DNA of 64,000 nt from JAXGPF01 sp964463985 (GCA_964463985.1 CAYXEK010000005.1:23351-87350), one strand, 5' to 3'; positions 8,931 to 17,453 are shown, counted from the stretch's first letter. Notes: generated from the sequence alone by a model not told the origin. Made by a program: numbers and translations.

Positions 8931-9140
8931 TCGCGTGTCGGGTGTCGCGTGTCGGGTGTCGCGTGTCGGGTGTCGCGTGTCGGGANNNNNNNNNNNNNNN
9001 NNNNNNNNNNNNNNNNNNNNNNNNNNNNNNNNNNNNNNNNNNNNNNNNNNNNNNNNNNNNNNNNNNNNNNNNNNNNNNNNNNNNNTCGCGTGTCGGGTGT
9101 CGCGTGTCGGGTGTCGCGTGTCGGGTGTCGCGTGTCGGGA
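8931..9140. repeat. 14-bp tandem repeat (GTGTCGGGTGTCGC) interrupted by an assembly gap
   Basis: Alternating 7-mers GTGTCGG and GTGTCGC form a 14-bp unit on both sides of a run of N. The 55 bases before the gap (8931-8985) and the 55 bases after it (9086-9140) are identical base for base. There are no unique spacers, so this is not a CRISPR array. The rest of 8926-9288 shows no gene. Confidence 0.9.
8986..9085. other. 100-N scaffold gap
   Basis: Exactly 100 N, the usual placeholder for a gap of unknown size, in the middle of the 14-bp tandem repeat. The identical 55-base flanks suggest the two contigs overlap. Confidence 0.99.
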
Positions 9141-9288
9141 TCGATGCCGATTCCGACCCCGCCAAAACCGGAACTTAACTTTGAACGAAATAGCCGAATT
9201 TATTAGCAAAAACATCTGTTTTCTGGTTGAAAATTAAATCCATGGGATGACAGTAAGCTAATCTCAAAACAAGCGTTTTGAAACTCCG

Positions 9289-10074
9289 ATGAATGCACAT
9301 TCCCAAAACATATCGGTCAACCAATCCCGGCTCAGGCAAGACCTGGCGGCGCTGGGCATCGGCGCCGGCGATCTGGTCTTCTTCCACTCCTCGCTCAAAA
9401 GCATCGGCCGGGTGGAAGGCGGAGCGGATGCGGTTTTAGACGCCTTCCAGGAAACACTGGGCTATTCCGGAACGCTGGCCCTGCCCGCTCTCTGCAAATA
9501 TGACTGGCAAGCTTTATCGGCGGAGGAAATCGCCCGCGTTTTCCATGCGGCCGGGCAGCCGACTTTCACCGGCCTGATTCCGGAAACATTCCGGCGGCGG
9601 CCGGACGTGCTGCGCAGCGACAACCCCACGCATTCCGTAACCGCCCGCGGCCCGCTCGCCGCCGACATCACCGGCGGGCACGCCCTGGCTTACGGCGGCG
9701 AAAACGCCGTGGACCGCCCCGTCTGGGCATCGCGCGGCGCCTTTGGCCCGCACAGCCCGTGGGAAAAGCTTTATCAGCATAACGCCAAATATCTTTTCAT
9801 CGGCGTGGATTTCAATGTTTGCACCATCTTCCATCACGTGCAGGTATTGCTTCTGCTGGACGCCGGCCCGCAAGCCCGCTGGCCGCAGTTTGATTTCCGT
9901 GGAATGGGCCGGAAACTGGAAGAAGCCGGGCTGGTTCGCCGCGGCAACATCGGCCTGGCGCCGGCAAAATGGATCGCCTGCCGGGAACTGGTGGACCAGT
10001 CGCTGCGGATGCTGCGGCCGGCCCTCAAGCCGGCCGGCCGCACCGCTGCGCCGCCCGGCAGCGGCCCGCCGTAA
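9289..10074 (+). CDS. AAC(3)-family (aminoglycoside N3-acetyltransferase-like) acetyltransferase
   Basis: 261 residues with the antibiotic N-acetyltransferase (AAC(3)) fold: FFHSSLKSIGRVEGGADAV near the N-terminus, GYSGTLALPALC, the segment PETFRRRPDVLRSDNPTHSV that is highly characteristic of the family, GENAVDRPV, GPHSPWEKLY, and KYLFIGVDFNVCTIFHH, where acetyl-CoA enzymes of this type place their active-site His. Many environmental members acetylate amino sugars or other amines rather than aminoglycosides, and genomic context gives no hint of a resistance role. No clear Shine-Dalgarno precedes ATG 9289. The gene converges with the small membrane protein gene at 10152. Confidence 0.85.
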   Translation: MNAHSQNISVNQSRLRQDLAALGIGAGDLVFFHSSLKSIGRVEGGADAVLDAFQETLGYSGTLALPALCKYDWQALSAEEIARVFHAAGQPTFTGLIPETFRRRPDVLRSDNPTHSVTARGPLAADITGGHALAYGGENAVDRPVWASRGAFGPHSPWEKLYQHNAKYLFIGVDFNVCTIFHHVQVLLLLDAGPQARWPQFDFRGMGRKLEEAGLVRRGNIGLAPAKWIACRELVDQSLRMLRPALKPAGRTAAPPGSGPP

Positions 10075-10151
10075 AGTTTGCGGACCGGCATCTTCCGCCG
10101 GCAACCTCCCGGGAATTTCCGCGCCTTCCACGCACGCGCCGGCCTTGTTGC

Positions 10152-10643
10152 CTACCCGCGGCGGGTTCCGGGCCGGGCCAGGCGCAACAAAACCATCAGC
10201 AGCAGGGGCAGCAGGACGTCCGTCCAGAACCACACGCCGGCATTGCCGGGGGCAAAATTATGCGCCACCGCCATTTCGCGCAGATGCACCAGCGCTGCTC
10301 CCCAAAGCCAGCAGGCCAACCCGGTCACCGCGGCTACCCGAAACGCATGCGAAGCGCGGAATGCCAGGACGCACAGCAATCCAAAACCCAGATTGGCTAC
10401 GCCGACTTCGTATTGAAACGGAGAAGTTCCCCAGCCAATGTTCGCGGCGGTCTGCGGCCCGAAAAAAATATGCATGCCGGCGGCATACAAGCTCCCCACA
10501 CCCGCCCCCAGCAAGATCACCCAGCGGAAAAGCTGCTCGGCGCGCCGGCCGGCGCGCCCGGTCAAAAGACCGGCCAGAATCCCGGCCGCCAGCATGATCA
10601 AATTGAAATTCTTGAAAAAACCGGCAATAATCCGTTCAATCAT
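10152..10643 (-). CDS. small multi-pass membrane protein (DUF6790-like)
   Basis: 163 residues from ATG 10643 (MIERII). The frame continues upstream for 53 codons, but that extension is low-complexity and unlikely to be coding. Four or five hydrophobic segments can be drawn: LIMLAAGILAGLL, WVILLGAGVGSLYAAGMHIFF, VGVANLGFGLLCVLAF, ACWLWGAALVHL and VLLPLLLMVLL. The segment TSPFQYEVGVANLGFG resembles a motif I associate with DUF6790 membrane proteins of unknown role; that match is from memory. Divergent from the secreted repeat-protein gene at 10903, with a 259-base spacer between them. Confidence 0.65.
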   Translation of the reverse strand: MIERIIAGFFKNFNLIMLAAGILAGLLTGRAGRRAEQLFRWVILLGAGVGSLYAAGMHIFFGPQTAANIGWGTSPFQYEVGVANLGFGLLCVLAFRASHAFRVAAVTGLACWLWGAALVHLREMAVAHNFAPGNAGVWFWTDVLLPLLLMVLLRLARPGTRRG

Positions 10644-10795
10644 GCGTCCTCCCAAAAAATCCCGCCTCCCAAAATTTCCGGCGGGCATCCCCGCCGGCGC
10701 CCGCCGGCAGACAACCGTATTTCCGTCTCCTGTTCCGCAGGCTAGCAAACCGCCGGCGCCATTGCCAGCGTAATTTCCAGCGCGCCAGCCGCGGC

Positions 10796-10823
10796 TTGAC
10801 AATCGGCGGGGAATGTTTATTGT
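10796..10823 (+). promoter_or_regulatory. sigma70-type promoter for the 10903 gene
   Basis: TTGACA at 10796-10801, a 16-base spacer, then TATTGT at 10818-10823. A start near 10830 would give a leader of about 70 bases that begins almost at the foot of the hairpin at 10838-10884. Confidence 0.55.
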
Positions 10824-10837
10824 TATTCCCTGCTTAA

Positions 10838-10884
10838 CTTACGCCTGCGACCGGCTACCGAACCCATGCCGGAAAAGGCGTAAG
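10838..10884 (+). promoter_or_regulatory. structured 5' leader hairpin upstream of the DUF4214-like gene
   Basis: CTTACGCCT (10838-10846) pairs perfectly with AGGCGTAAG (10876-10884). After an internal loop (GCGA opposite AAA), CCGGC (10851-10855) pairs with GCCGG (10868-10872), leaving a 12-base loop. The hairpin ends seven bases before the AGGAGG of the next gene. It does not match a riboswitch consensus I know. Confidence 0.5.
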
Positions 10885-10902
10885 ATGTCACAGGAGGATA
10901 AT

Positions 10903-11322
10903 ATGATCAAGCCGGCAATGCTCCGCCCATGGACGCGGTTAGCCCTGGTCTGCGCGCTGTGCCTGGGTTTTTCAATGCTGGAATCCGCCAGGGCTGAGGG
11001 CGTGGTGGAACAGACCATCACCCGCGCCTATGAAGATCTGCTCGGGCGTAAACCCGACCAGGACGGCATGCGCACTTACCGCAAGCGCATGATTGACGAT
11101 GAATGGTCGGAAAAACAAGTCCGGGAAGACTTGAAAAAAAGCGCGGAATACAAAGCCCGGGAAGCCGACCGGATCATTGAACGCGCCTACGACGACATCC
11201 TGGGCCGCCGCCCCGATAAAAGCGGCCGCGAAACGTATCGCGCCCGCATCATCAAGGACGGCTGGTCTGAAAAACGCGTCCGGGACGACCTGAAAAAGAG
11301 CGAAGAATACAAACAAAAATGA
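10903..11322 (+). CDS. secreted protein with two DUF4214-like repeats
   Basis: 139 residues from ATG 10903, which has AGGAGG (10892-10897) five bases upstream; this beats an upstream in-frame ATG at 10813. A signal peptide (LALVCALCLGFSMLESARAE) is followed by two tandem repeats of about 46 residues, each of the form AYxDxLGRxPDxxGxxTYRxR, a short WSEKxVRxDLKKS helix and EYK. The pattern resembles DUF4214 (a small helical domain found in surface and S-layer-associated proteins), although the usual family version is larger. Function unknown; an exported or surface-bound helical protein is likely. The amidohydrolase gene overlaps its stop by four bases (ATGA). Confidence 0.7.
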   Translation: MIKPAMLRPWTRLALVCALCLGFSMLESARAEGVVEQTITRAYEDLLGRKPDQDGMRTYRKRMIDDEWSEKQVREDLKKSAEYKAREADRIIERAYDDILGRRPDKSGRETYRARIIKDGWSEKRVRDDLKKSEEYKQK

Positions 11323-12374
11323 ACCGGCGGCAGTCGCGCGCCGGCAATGACCAAGCACGCCAAACCATGCATACTTCCGAATCCGACCATCCCCATGCGC
11401 CCGATATCGTTGCGCGCGAAACTCTGGACTCCGGCTTTTCCAAAGGCTGGGGTTTTCACTTCCAGCCCAACGAGGACTACTGGCTGGATTGCCACAACCA
11501 CATGGAAAGCCTGGCCACCCATGCTGAAATATACCGGGTGTTAGCGGACTGGTTTGCCCAACTCGACGCTTTCCGGCTGGGGCGGGTGATTGCCATCGCC
11601 GGCAACAAGGAGGCTTTCCCGGTTTACCGCGATATGGCGGCGCAGGATTCGCGCTTCGGATGGCTTTTCCGGATGCCGCACGACCAGCCGGACGCCGCAC
11701 TGGCACAGCGGGCCTTTGAACACGGAGCGCTGGGGTTGAAGCTGCATAATTCGCTCCTGATGCAGGGCCAGGCCAGCCACGAAATCTGGCTGCAAAAGCC
11801 CTGGGAGGATGTTTTCGCGGCCGTCAACCAGGCCGGGAAAGCCCTGCTCTGGCACATCACCCAGCGCGTCAGCCCCTCGCCCTACCATGGCGGCGGAGAC
11901 AACCCCTACTGGAGCGAGGCCCGGAACGGATTGACCACTTCCAACGAACAACTGCTGCAAACCGCGCTCCAGGTCGCGCGGCAGCATCCGGGTTTGACCC
12001 TGATCGGCGCGCATCAGATGCACGTCGGCATCGCCCGGCTGGAAACCATCCTGCGCGATTACCCGAATGTCGCGGTGGACACAAGTTGCGCCGGCTTTCT
12101 GCGCTGGTGCGACGAACTGTATCCGGAAGACTGCGCCGTGCTCCGGCCGTTCTTCCTGCAACATGCCGGCCGTATCCTGTTCGGCACCGATTCCTCGCTG
12201 GCGCCTGGCCGGGCGGACGCCTACCAGGTGCAAACCTTCCTCTGCCACGCCCGGTTCATTCACCAACTGCGGCTGCCGGACCCGGTCTTGCAGCAAGTGG
12301 CCCACGGCAATGCCGAGCGCATTTTCGGACTGGCGCCCCTGCATCCGGCACGGCGTTACAATTCCCGCCCCTGA
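11319..12374 (+). CDS. amidohydrolase-family TIM-barrel metal hydrolase
   Basis: 351 residues of the amidohydrolase-2 type. Metal-ligand motifs are in the expected order: DCHNH (HxH) near residue 57, LLWHIT after strand 5, GAHQMH after strand 6, and FGTDSS near the end with the catalytic Asp. GALGLKLHNSLL is the strand-4 region where a Lys or other residue can bridge metals. Relatives include decarboxylases and lactonases acting on aromatic or sugar acids; the substrate here cannot be assigned. The start overlaps the preceding stop (ATGA, 11319-11322), implying translational coupling; ATG 11367 is an alternative start that would lose only an unconserved leader. Confidence 0.8.
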   Translation: MNRRQSRAGNDQARQTMHTSESDHPHAPDIVARETLDSGFSKGWGFHFQPNEDYWLDCHNHMESLATHAEIYRVLADWFAQLDAFRLGRVIAIAGNKEAFPVYRDMAAQDSRFGWLFRMPHDQPDAALAQRAFEHGALGLKLHNSLLMQGQASHEIWLQKPWEDVFAAVNQAGKALLWHITQRVSPSPYHGGGDNPYWSEARNGLTTSNEQLLQTALQVARQHPGLTLIGAHQMHVGIARLETILRDYPNVAVDTSCAGFLRWCDELYPEDCAVLRPFFLQHAGRILFGTDSSLAPGRADAYQVQTFLCHARFIHQLRLPDPVLQQVAHGNAERIFGLAPLHPARRYNSRP

Positions 12375-12389
12375 CCCGGCGGCAGCGCG

Positions 12390-13853
12390 TTAACGGCCGG
12401 CGGGAGGATCGAAGTTCAGCAGCGGCATGAACTCTTCCAGGTTGCGCTTGCCCTGCACGCGGTTGACATCCAGCGGATATTCGCCGGAAAAACAAGCGGC
12501 GCAAAAAGACTGGCCGTCGCGGAAGGGCGACAGCAAGCCCGGCAGGCTGAGATAGCCCAGGCTGTTGACGCCGATGAACTTGCGGATTTCCTCAACATTC
12601 TTTGATCCGGCTATCAATTCCTCGCGCGTGGGAAAATCAATGCCGAAAAAACAGGGATGGCGCACCGGCGGACATGAAATCCGCATGTGGATTTCGCGCG
12701 CGCCGGCCTGGCGCAGCGCGTCAACGCGTCGGCGGGCGGTGGTGCCGCGCACAATCGAATCATCCACCACCACGACGCGCTTGCCCTGCACGACATCCTT
12801 GACCACGGCCAGTTTCAAGTCCGCGCTGCCGGCGCGCTGGGACTGTTCGGGCATGATGAATGTGCGTCCCACGTAATGGTTGCGGATAAACCCGTAATCC
12901 AGGGGAATGCCGCTGCCGCGCGCGAACCCCAGCGCGGCGGAGTTGCCGCTGTCCGGCACGGCAATGACAATGTCCGCCTCCACCGGGTGTTCCTGCGCCA
13001 GGCGTTCGCCGAGGCGGCGTCGGATCGTATGCACGTTTTCGCCGAACAGGCAGCTGTCCGGGCGCGCAAAATAGACATGCTCAAAAATGCATTGCGCCTG
13101 CCGGGCGGCCGGCTGGCAAAAGACGCTGCTGTGCAGTCCTGTTTCATCCGCCACGACCAGTTCGCCCGGCATGACATCGCGCAGGTACTCCGCGCCCACC
13201 TGGGTTAAAGCGCAGGTTTCGCTGGCAAAAACATAACCCTGGCCCAGCCGTCCGATGGAAAGCGGTTTGAAGCCCATGGCATCCCGCGCGGCCATCACGC
13301 AATCGCGGGTCATCAGCAGAAAAGCGAATGCGCCCACCAGTTCGCCCAGCGCGCCGGATACCCGGCCGGGGCGGGAGCGGTAAAGCGGATCGGCCAGCAG
13401 ATGAATCAACACTTCGCTGTCGGTGCTGGTCTGAAAAATAGCCCCGGCCTCCTGGTAACGCTGGCGCAGGGATCGGGCGTTGATCAGGTTGCCGTTGTGG
13501 GCAATGGCCCAGATGCCGTCAATGCATTCCACCACCAGCGGCTGGACATTCTGGATGCGCTTGGACCCGGTGGTCGAATAACGCACGTGGCCGATCCCCA
13601 GATGCCCCGGCAGGTTTTTCCAGGCATCATTCTGGAAAACCTCGTTCACCAGCCCCTGGCCCTTGCAGGAGCGCACATGGATGCCGTCGCTGACCACCAT
13701 GCCCGCACCTTCCTGCCCGCGGTGCTGCAATGAAAAAAGACCCTGGTAAATCAGGGGGGAAATCTGCGGCAGGCCGAACCCGCCGAAAAGCCCGCAGGCT
13801 TCACGCGGCCGATCCGGCGCCGCGTTTACGTCAGCCATCATGTTTGATTCCAT
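12390..13853 (-). CDS. purF: amidophosphoribosyltransferase
   Basis: Makes 5-phosphoribosylamine from PRPP and glutamine, the committed step of purine synthesis. 487 residues from ATG 13853, chosen for GGGAG five bases upstream. The mature enzyme should begin at the nucleophile in ACGLFGG after processing of a short propeptide. The N-terminal Ntn glutaminase half has QHRGQEGAG and RYSTTG; the PRPP-binding half has VVVDDSIVRGTT. Cys residues in the C-terminal half, including FCAACFSGEYP, match the Bacillus-type enzyme that carries a 4Fe-4S cluster after propeptide removal. It stands alone, without other pur genes in the window. Confidence 0.95.
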   Translation of the reverse strand: MESNMMADVNAAPDRPREACGLFGGFGLPQISPLIYQGLFSLQHRGQEGAGMVVSDGIHVRSCKGQGLVNEVFQNDAWKNLPGHLGIGHVRYSTTGSKRIQNVQPLVVECIDGIWAIAHNGNLINARSLRQRYQEAGAIFQTSTDSEVLIHLLADPLYRSRPGRVSGALGELVGAFAFLLMTRDCVMAARDAMGFKPLSIGRLGQGYVFASETCALTQVGAEYLRDVMPGELVVADETGLHSSVFCQPAARQAQCIFEHVYFARPDSCLFGENVHTIRRRLGERLAQEHPVEADIVIAVPDSGNSAALGFARGSGIPLDYGFIRNHYVGRTFIMPEQSQRAGSADLKLAVVKDVVQGKRVVVVDDSIVRGTTARRRVDALRQAGAREIHMRISCPPVRHPCFFGIDFPTREELIAGSKNVEEIRKFIGVNSLGYLSLPGLLSPFRDGQSFCAACFSGEYPLDVNRVQGKRNLEEFMPLLNFDPPAGR

Positions 13854-13979
13854 ATGCTCTCCCGGGCGGGACTCCGCGCCCGCATTCAAAAGCAGCGGGA
13901 GCGGCATTCCGCCGGCCAACCGGCGCTCCGCGCCATCCTCCGCGCTGCCAGGGTTAGTATTCCATGTTCCCGCAAACCG

Positions 13980-14621
13980 TCAGCAGCTCTCCAATCCGCC
14001 CGTCGCCGCCTGCGGTTCCGGGCGGCTGACCCAGGGGCTGCCGCGCAAACTGAACCGCCAGGGCCGCCCGGCATCCGCGCCCGCATAAGCCACACCGACC
14101 CGCGGCGCGCTGCAAATCCGCTCCGCCGGCACCGGCGCGCCTTCTTCCATCCAGATGACATTGCCGGCCAGGCTGGCGCCGTTATGTTTCAAAGCGATGC
14201 CGAGCGCCTGGCTGAGCGCGCCCGGTCCGCCGGCCAGGGCGCGGTCCAGCCGCGCCCGTCCGCGCCGCCGCAGCATGGCGGCGATCCCCCGGCGCGGTTC
14301 GACGGCGCGGATCAAAACCGCATGCGGAATTTCAGCGCGATTGGTGATTACGTTAAACAGGCAATGCAGGCCGTAACACAAATAGACGTAGGCCACTCCG
14401 CCGGCGCGGTACATGACCTCCGTGCGCGCCGTGCGCCGCCCGTTAAACGCATGCGAAGCCCGATCGTCCGTACCGCCATACGCTTCCGTTTCCACGATCA
14501 TGCCGGCCGTTACCGCCGCGCCGCCGATCCGGGTGCAAAGCATTTTGCCGATCAATTCCCGGCCGATGCGCGCCACATCCGGGCGCCGGAAAAAATCCAA
14601 TCCAAGTTTGCCGGCATTCAT
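13980..14621 (-). CDS. DNA-3-methyladenine glycosylase (AAG/MPG family)
   Basis: 213 residues. Removes alkylated purines from DNA in base excision repair. Family motifs present: the N-terminal DFFRRPDVARIGRELIGK, IVETEAYGGTDDRASHAF (catalytic Glu), and YVYLCYGLHCLFNV (the intercalating Tyr region). VLIRAVEP and GPGALSQALGI complete the fold. The length is normal for bacterial members. It lies on the same strand as purF (126 bases upstream of purF's start) and downstream of the gspF gene (86 bases), where the spacer has a very G+C-rich inverted repeat but no T-run. Confidence 0.92.
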   Translation of the reverse strand: MNAGKLGLDFFRRPDVARIGRELIGKMLCTRIGGAAVTAGMIVETEAYGGTDDRASHAFNGRRTARTEVMYRAGGVAYVYLCYGLHCLFNVITNRAEIPHAVLIRAVEPRRGIAAMLRRRGRARLDRALAGGPGALSQALGIALKHNGASLAGNVIWMEEGAPVPAERICSAPRVGVAYAGADAGRPWRFSLRGSPWVSRPEPQAATGGLESC

Positions 14622-14707
14622 AGTTCGCCATCCCGCGGATCAGGCAGGCGCAGCGGGACAAACCTTGCGGCCGGCGCCGCGCGCTGCGGCCGGCCGGCCC
14701 CTCGGAT

Positions 14708-15988
14708 CTAGGCCTGCAGATTGGAGATGATGTCAATCAGCGGCATGAACATGGCAACCACGATTGTACCCACCACCACGGCCAGGAAGATGATCAGGAC
14801 CGGTTCGATAATCGAAGTCAATCCGTCCACCGCCGCATCCACTTCCGTGTCGTAGCTGTCGGCGATTTTAACCAACATCTCGGACAGCCGGCCGGTTTCC
14901 TCGCCAACCATGACCATGCTCACCACCATGGATGGGAAAACGCGCGAATTTTCCATGGGGGCGGCCACGGACTCGCCTTCCTTGACGCTGTCATGCACGG
15001 ATTGGATCGCCCGGGCCACCACCATGTTGCCGGCGGTGTCCCGGACAATATTCAGCGCTTGCAGAATCTGCACGTCGGAACTCATCAAAGTGCCCAGGGT
15101 ACGCGTGAAACGCGAAATGCTGACTTTGCTCAGCAACCCGCCGACCACCGGCATGTTCAGGGCCAACTTGTCCAGGAGAAACCGCCCCCACTTGGTCACA
15201 CCCACCAGTTTGAACAAAACCACCACGCCGGCCACCACCCCCAGCACCAGCGGAAAACGGTGGATCAGCGTATCGCTGGCATTGGCGACGAACTGGGTCA
15301 GGGCCGGCATTTCCGCGCCTTTGAGCAAATCGCGGAAAATTTCCGTGAATTTCGGAATGATGACCACCATCAGGAACCCGGTGATCCCCAGGGCCATGAT
15401 CAAAACGACGATCGGGTAAACCATGGCCCCCTTGACCTTCGTCTTGATTTTTTCGGCTTTTTCAATGAATTCCGCCAGCCGGTTGAGCGTCACCGCCAGC
15501 ACGCCGCCGATTTCGCCCGCCCGCACCATGTTGACAAACAGCCTGTCGAAACTCCGGGGATGCTGCGCCAACGCTTCCGCGAAAGGCGAGCCGCCCTCGA
15601 CCGAATCGCACATCTCGCCGATCATGGCTTTCAACCCGCCATGCGTTTCCTGCTTTTCGAGAATCTGCAGGGCCCGCAGCAACGGCACTCCGGCGTCGAT
15701 CAGGGTGGCCAACTGCCGCGTGAAAACCATCAATTGTTTTTTCTTTACGCGGCGGAGAAATTTGGGCATGGAAATCTTGATTTCCATGTTCAGCCCGCCG
15801 CCGCGTTTTGCCGCGGGAGCGGCCTTGGCCGCAGGGCCGGATTTCGGCGATGCCGTTTCCTCGATCCGCGAGGGGAACAGTCCGCCTTCGCGCAGTTTGG
15901 CCAGCGCGGCGGCGCGGTTGACTGAATCAATCACACCGGTTTTTTCCGCGCCTTGCGCGTCAGTTGCCGTGTATTTGAATTTTGGCAT
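14708..15988 (-). CDS. type II secretion / type IV pilus inner-membrane platform protein (GspF/PilC family)
   Basis: 426 residues. The N-terminal FKYTATDAQGAEKTGVIDS is the standard start of the family. Two T2SSF domains follow (about residues 95-220 and 300-420), with VFTRQLATLIDAGVPLLRAL and SRFTRTLGTLMSSDVQILQAL as the two repeats of the same motif, and three membrane segments (VYPIVVLIMALGITGFLMVVII, LVLGVVAGVVVLFKLV and IIEPVLIIFLAVVVGTIVVAMFMPL). The platform couples the assembly ATPase to pseudopilus or pilus growth. No other secretion or pilus gene is nearby; the gene begins nine bases after rplQ, so it is probably transcribed with the ribosomal block. Confidence 0.92.
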   Translation of the reverse strand: MPKFKYTATDAQGAEKTGVIDSVNRAAALAKLREGGLFPSRIEETASPKSGPAAKAAPAAKRGGGLNMEIKISMPKFLRRVKKKQLMVFTRQLATLIDAGVPLLRALQILEKQETHGGLKAMIGEMCDSVEGGSPFAEALAQHPRSFDRLFVNMVRAGEIGGVLAVTLNRLAEFIEKAEKIKTKVKGAMVYPIVVLIMALGITGFLMVVIIPKFTEIFRDLLKGAEMPALTQFVANASDTLIHRFPLVLGVVAGVVVLFKLVGVTKWGRFLLDKLALNMPVVGGLLSKVSISRFTRTLGTLMSSDVQILQALNIVRDTAGNMVVARAIQSVHDSVKEGESVAAPMENSRVFPSMVVSMVMVGEETGRLSEMLVKIADSYDTEVDAAVDGLTSIIEPVLIIFLAVVVGTIVVAMFMPLIDIISNLQA

Positions 15989-15997
15989 AACCGCGGA

Positions 15998-16414
15998 TCA
16001 GGCCGTCTTGCCGGGTTTTTCTTCGGTGGTTTTCTCGGGCTTTTTGCGGCTGACATGCGCGACGTCAACCCATTCCAGCAATGCCATGGAGGAGCCGTCG
16101 CTGCGGCGGCTTTGCAACTTGACAATCCGGGTGTAACCGCCGGCCCGGTCGGCGCACTTGGGAGCGATCTCCTCGAACAATTGCTTCACCGGGGCCGGGC
16201 GGCGCAGCACGGCGGCGGCGCGGCGGCGCGCGGCCAGCGTGCCCTGTTTGCCCAGCGTCACCATGCGCTCAGCCAGGCGCCGGGCGGCCCGCGCCTTTGG
16301 CAGCGTGGTCTGCACGCGTTTTTCCGTAATCAAGCCGCAAACCACCGCAGCCAGCATGGCCTCGCGGTGCGACGTTGAACGGCCGAATTTTGTCGTCACT
16401 ACCTGATGTCGCAT
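15998..16414 (-). CDS. rplQ: 50S ribosomal protein L17
   Basis: 138 residues. MRHQVVTTKFGRSTSHREAML is the recognisable N-terminus (most family members read MRH...KLGRxxxHRxAML), followed by ITEKRVQTTLPKA and a C-terminal GGYTRIVKLQSRRSDGSSMALLE. A basic tail of about 20 residues extends past the usual end. Part of the large subunit near the exit tunnel. Last ribosomal gene of the alpha cluster, directly after rpoA, with gspF nine bases downstream. Confidence 0.96.
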   Translation of the reverse strand: MRHQVVTTKFGRSTSHREAMLAAVVCGLITEKRVQTTLPKARAARRLAERMVTLGKQGTLAARRRAAAVLRRPAPVKQLFEEIAPKCADRAGGYTRIVKLQSRRSDGSSMALLEWVDVAHVSRKKPEKTTEEKPGKTA

Positions 16415-16442
16415 AACACACCTTGTCCGTCAAATGCAATGT

Positions 16443-17453
16443 TTACTTTGTTTCCGCCTGAGCGGGGGGCTTCAGCAATTCCGGGTCAAATGCAGATCCC
16501 ATGCTGATTCCCATCTCCTGCAATTTCTGCACAATTTCCTGGAGGGACTTCTTGCCGAAATTGCGGTATTTCAGCATGTCCGCCTCGGTCTTCTGGGCCA
16601 GTTGCCCGACCGTCAGGATATTCGCGTTGTTCAGGCAGTTGGCCGCGCGCACACTGAGTTCGATTTCATTGACGCTCATGTTGAGTTTGCGGCGCAGTTC
16701 CTCGCGCTCCTTGTCCACCAGGTTGTCCGTCTGCTCGAACTCCAGCAGGTCGTCCGTGAAATTGACAAACGCGTCGAGATGATGGCGCATGATCATGGCC
16801 GACCGCGTCAACGCCTCGTCCGGCGTCAAACGGTCGTCCGTCCAGATATCCAGCACCAATTTGTCGTAATCCGTGCGGCGGCCTACGCGGATGTTTTCGA
16901 CGGTGAAGTTTACCCGGCGCACCGGCGAAAAAACGCAATCAATCGGAATGATCCCGATTTCCGCGTCTTTCTTGGCGCCCCAATCCGCGGGCACAAAGCC
17001 GCGTCCCAGGCTGACCTCGATTTCCGCTTCAAACTTGCCGTCCTGCGCCAGGGTGGCGATAAAATGCTTGGGGTTCAGCACTTCCAGCAGATGCGAAGCC
17101 GAAATGTCGGCCGCCGTCACCTCTCCCGGACCCTTGGCGCTGATGGTCAGGCGCTGCGGCTCGCGGGTGAAACTGCGGAACAGCACCTTTTTCAGGTTGA
17201 GGATGATGTCCGTGACATCTTCCACGACGCCGGGAATGGCGCAGAATTCATGGTGTGCGCCGGCAATTTTAACCGAAGAAATTGCGGCGCCTTCCAGCGA
17301 CGAAAGCAGCACCCGCCGCAGGCTGTTGCCCACCGTGCGGCCGTACCCCGGCTCAAACGGCTCCGCCGTGAAGCGGGCATAGGTCCCGGTGGCTGAACTC
17401 TGCTCCTTGACCACCCGCTTGGGCATTTCAAATCTGCCAATCTTAACCGTCAT
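16443..17453 (-). CDS. rpoA: DNA-directed RNA polymerase subunit alpha
   Basis: 336 residues, normal length. The N-terminal assembly domain includes FEPGYGRTVGNSLRRVLLSSLEGAAIS (beta/beta' binding, dimerisation) and GRRTDYDKLVLDIWTD. An acidic linker leads to the C-terminal domain (about residues 250-320) with LSVRAANCLNNANI and KYRNFGKKSLQEI, the helices that contact UP-element DNA and activators. The intact C-terminal domain fits the A/T-rich UP-like tract seen before tRNA-Thr. It lies between rpsD and rplQ in the alpha cluster. Confidence 0.97.
   Translation of the reverse strand: MTVKIGRFEMPKRVVKEQSSATGTYARFTAEPFEPGYGRTVGNSLRRVLLSSLEGAAISSVKIAGAHHEFCAIPGVVEDVTDIILNLKKVLFRSFTREPQRLTISAKGPGEVTAADISASHLLEVLNPKHFIATLAQDGKFEAEIEVSLGRGFVPADWGAKKDAEIGIIPIDCVFSPVRRVNFTVENIRVGRRTDYDKLVLDIWTDDRLTPDEALTRSAMIMRHHLDAFVNFTDDLLEFEQTDNLVDKEREELRRKLNMSVNEIELSVRAANCLNNANILTVGQLAQKTEADMLKYRNFGKKSLQEIVQKLQEMGISMGSAFDPELLKPPAQAETK

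Noticed and set aside
8931..9140. CRISPR-like array
   Set aside because: The repeats are contiguous 14-mers without unique spacers, and no cas gene is present.
9289..10074. Reading the AAC(3)-like gene as an antibiotic-resistance gene
   Set aside because: Family membership alone does not show aminoglycoside activity, and no mobile or resistance context is present.
9743..10745. Overlapping + strand frames over the AAC(3) end and the small membrane protein gene
   Set aside because: Arg/Pro/Ala-rich translations without homology features; they conflict with two better genes.
14622..14707. Terminator behind gspF
   Set aside because: The inverted repeat is very G+C-rich but no T-run follows on the minus strand.
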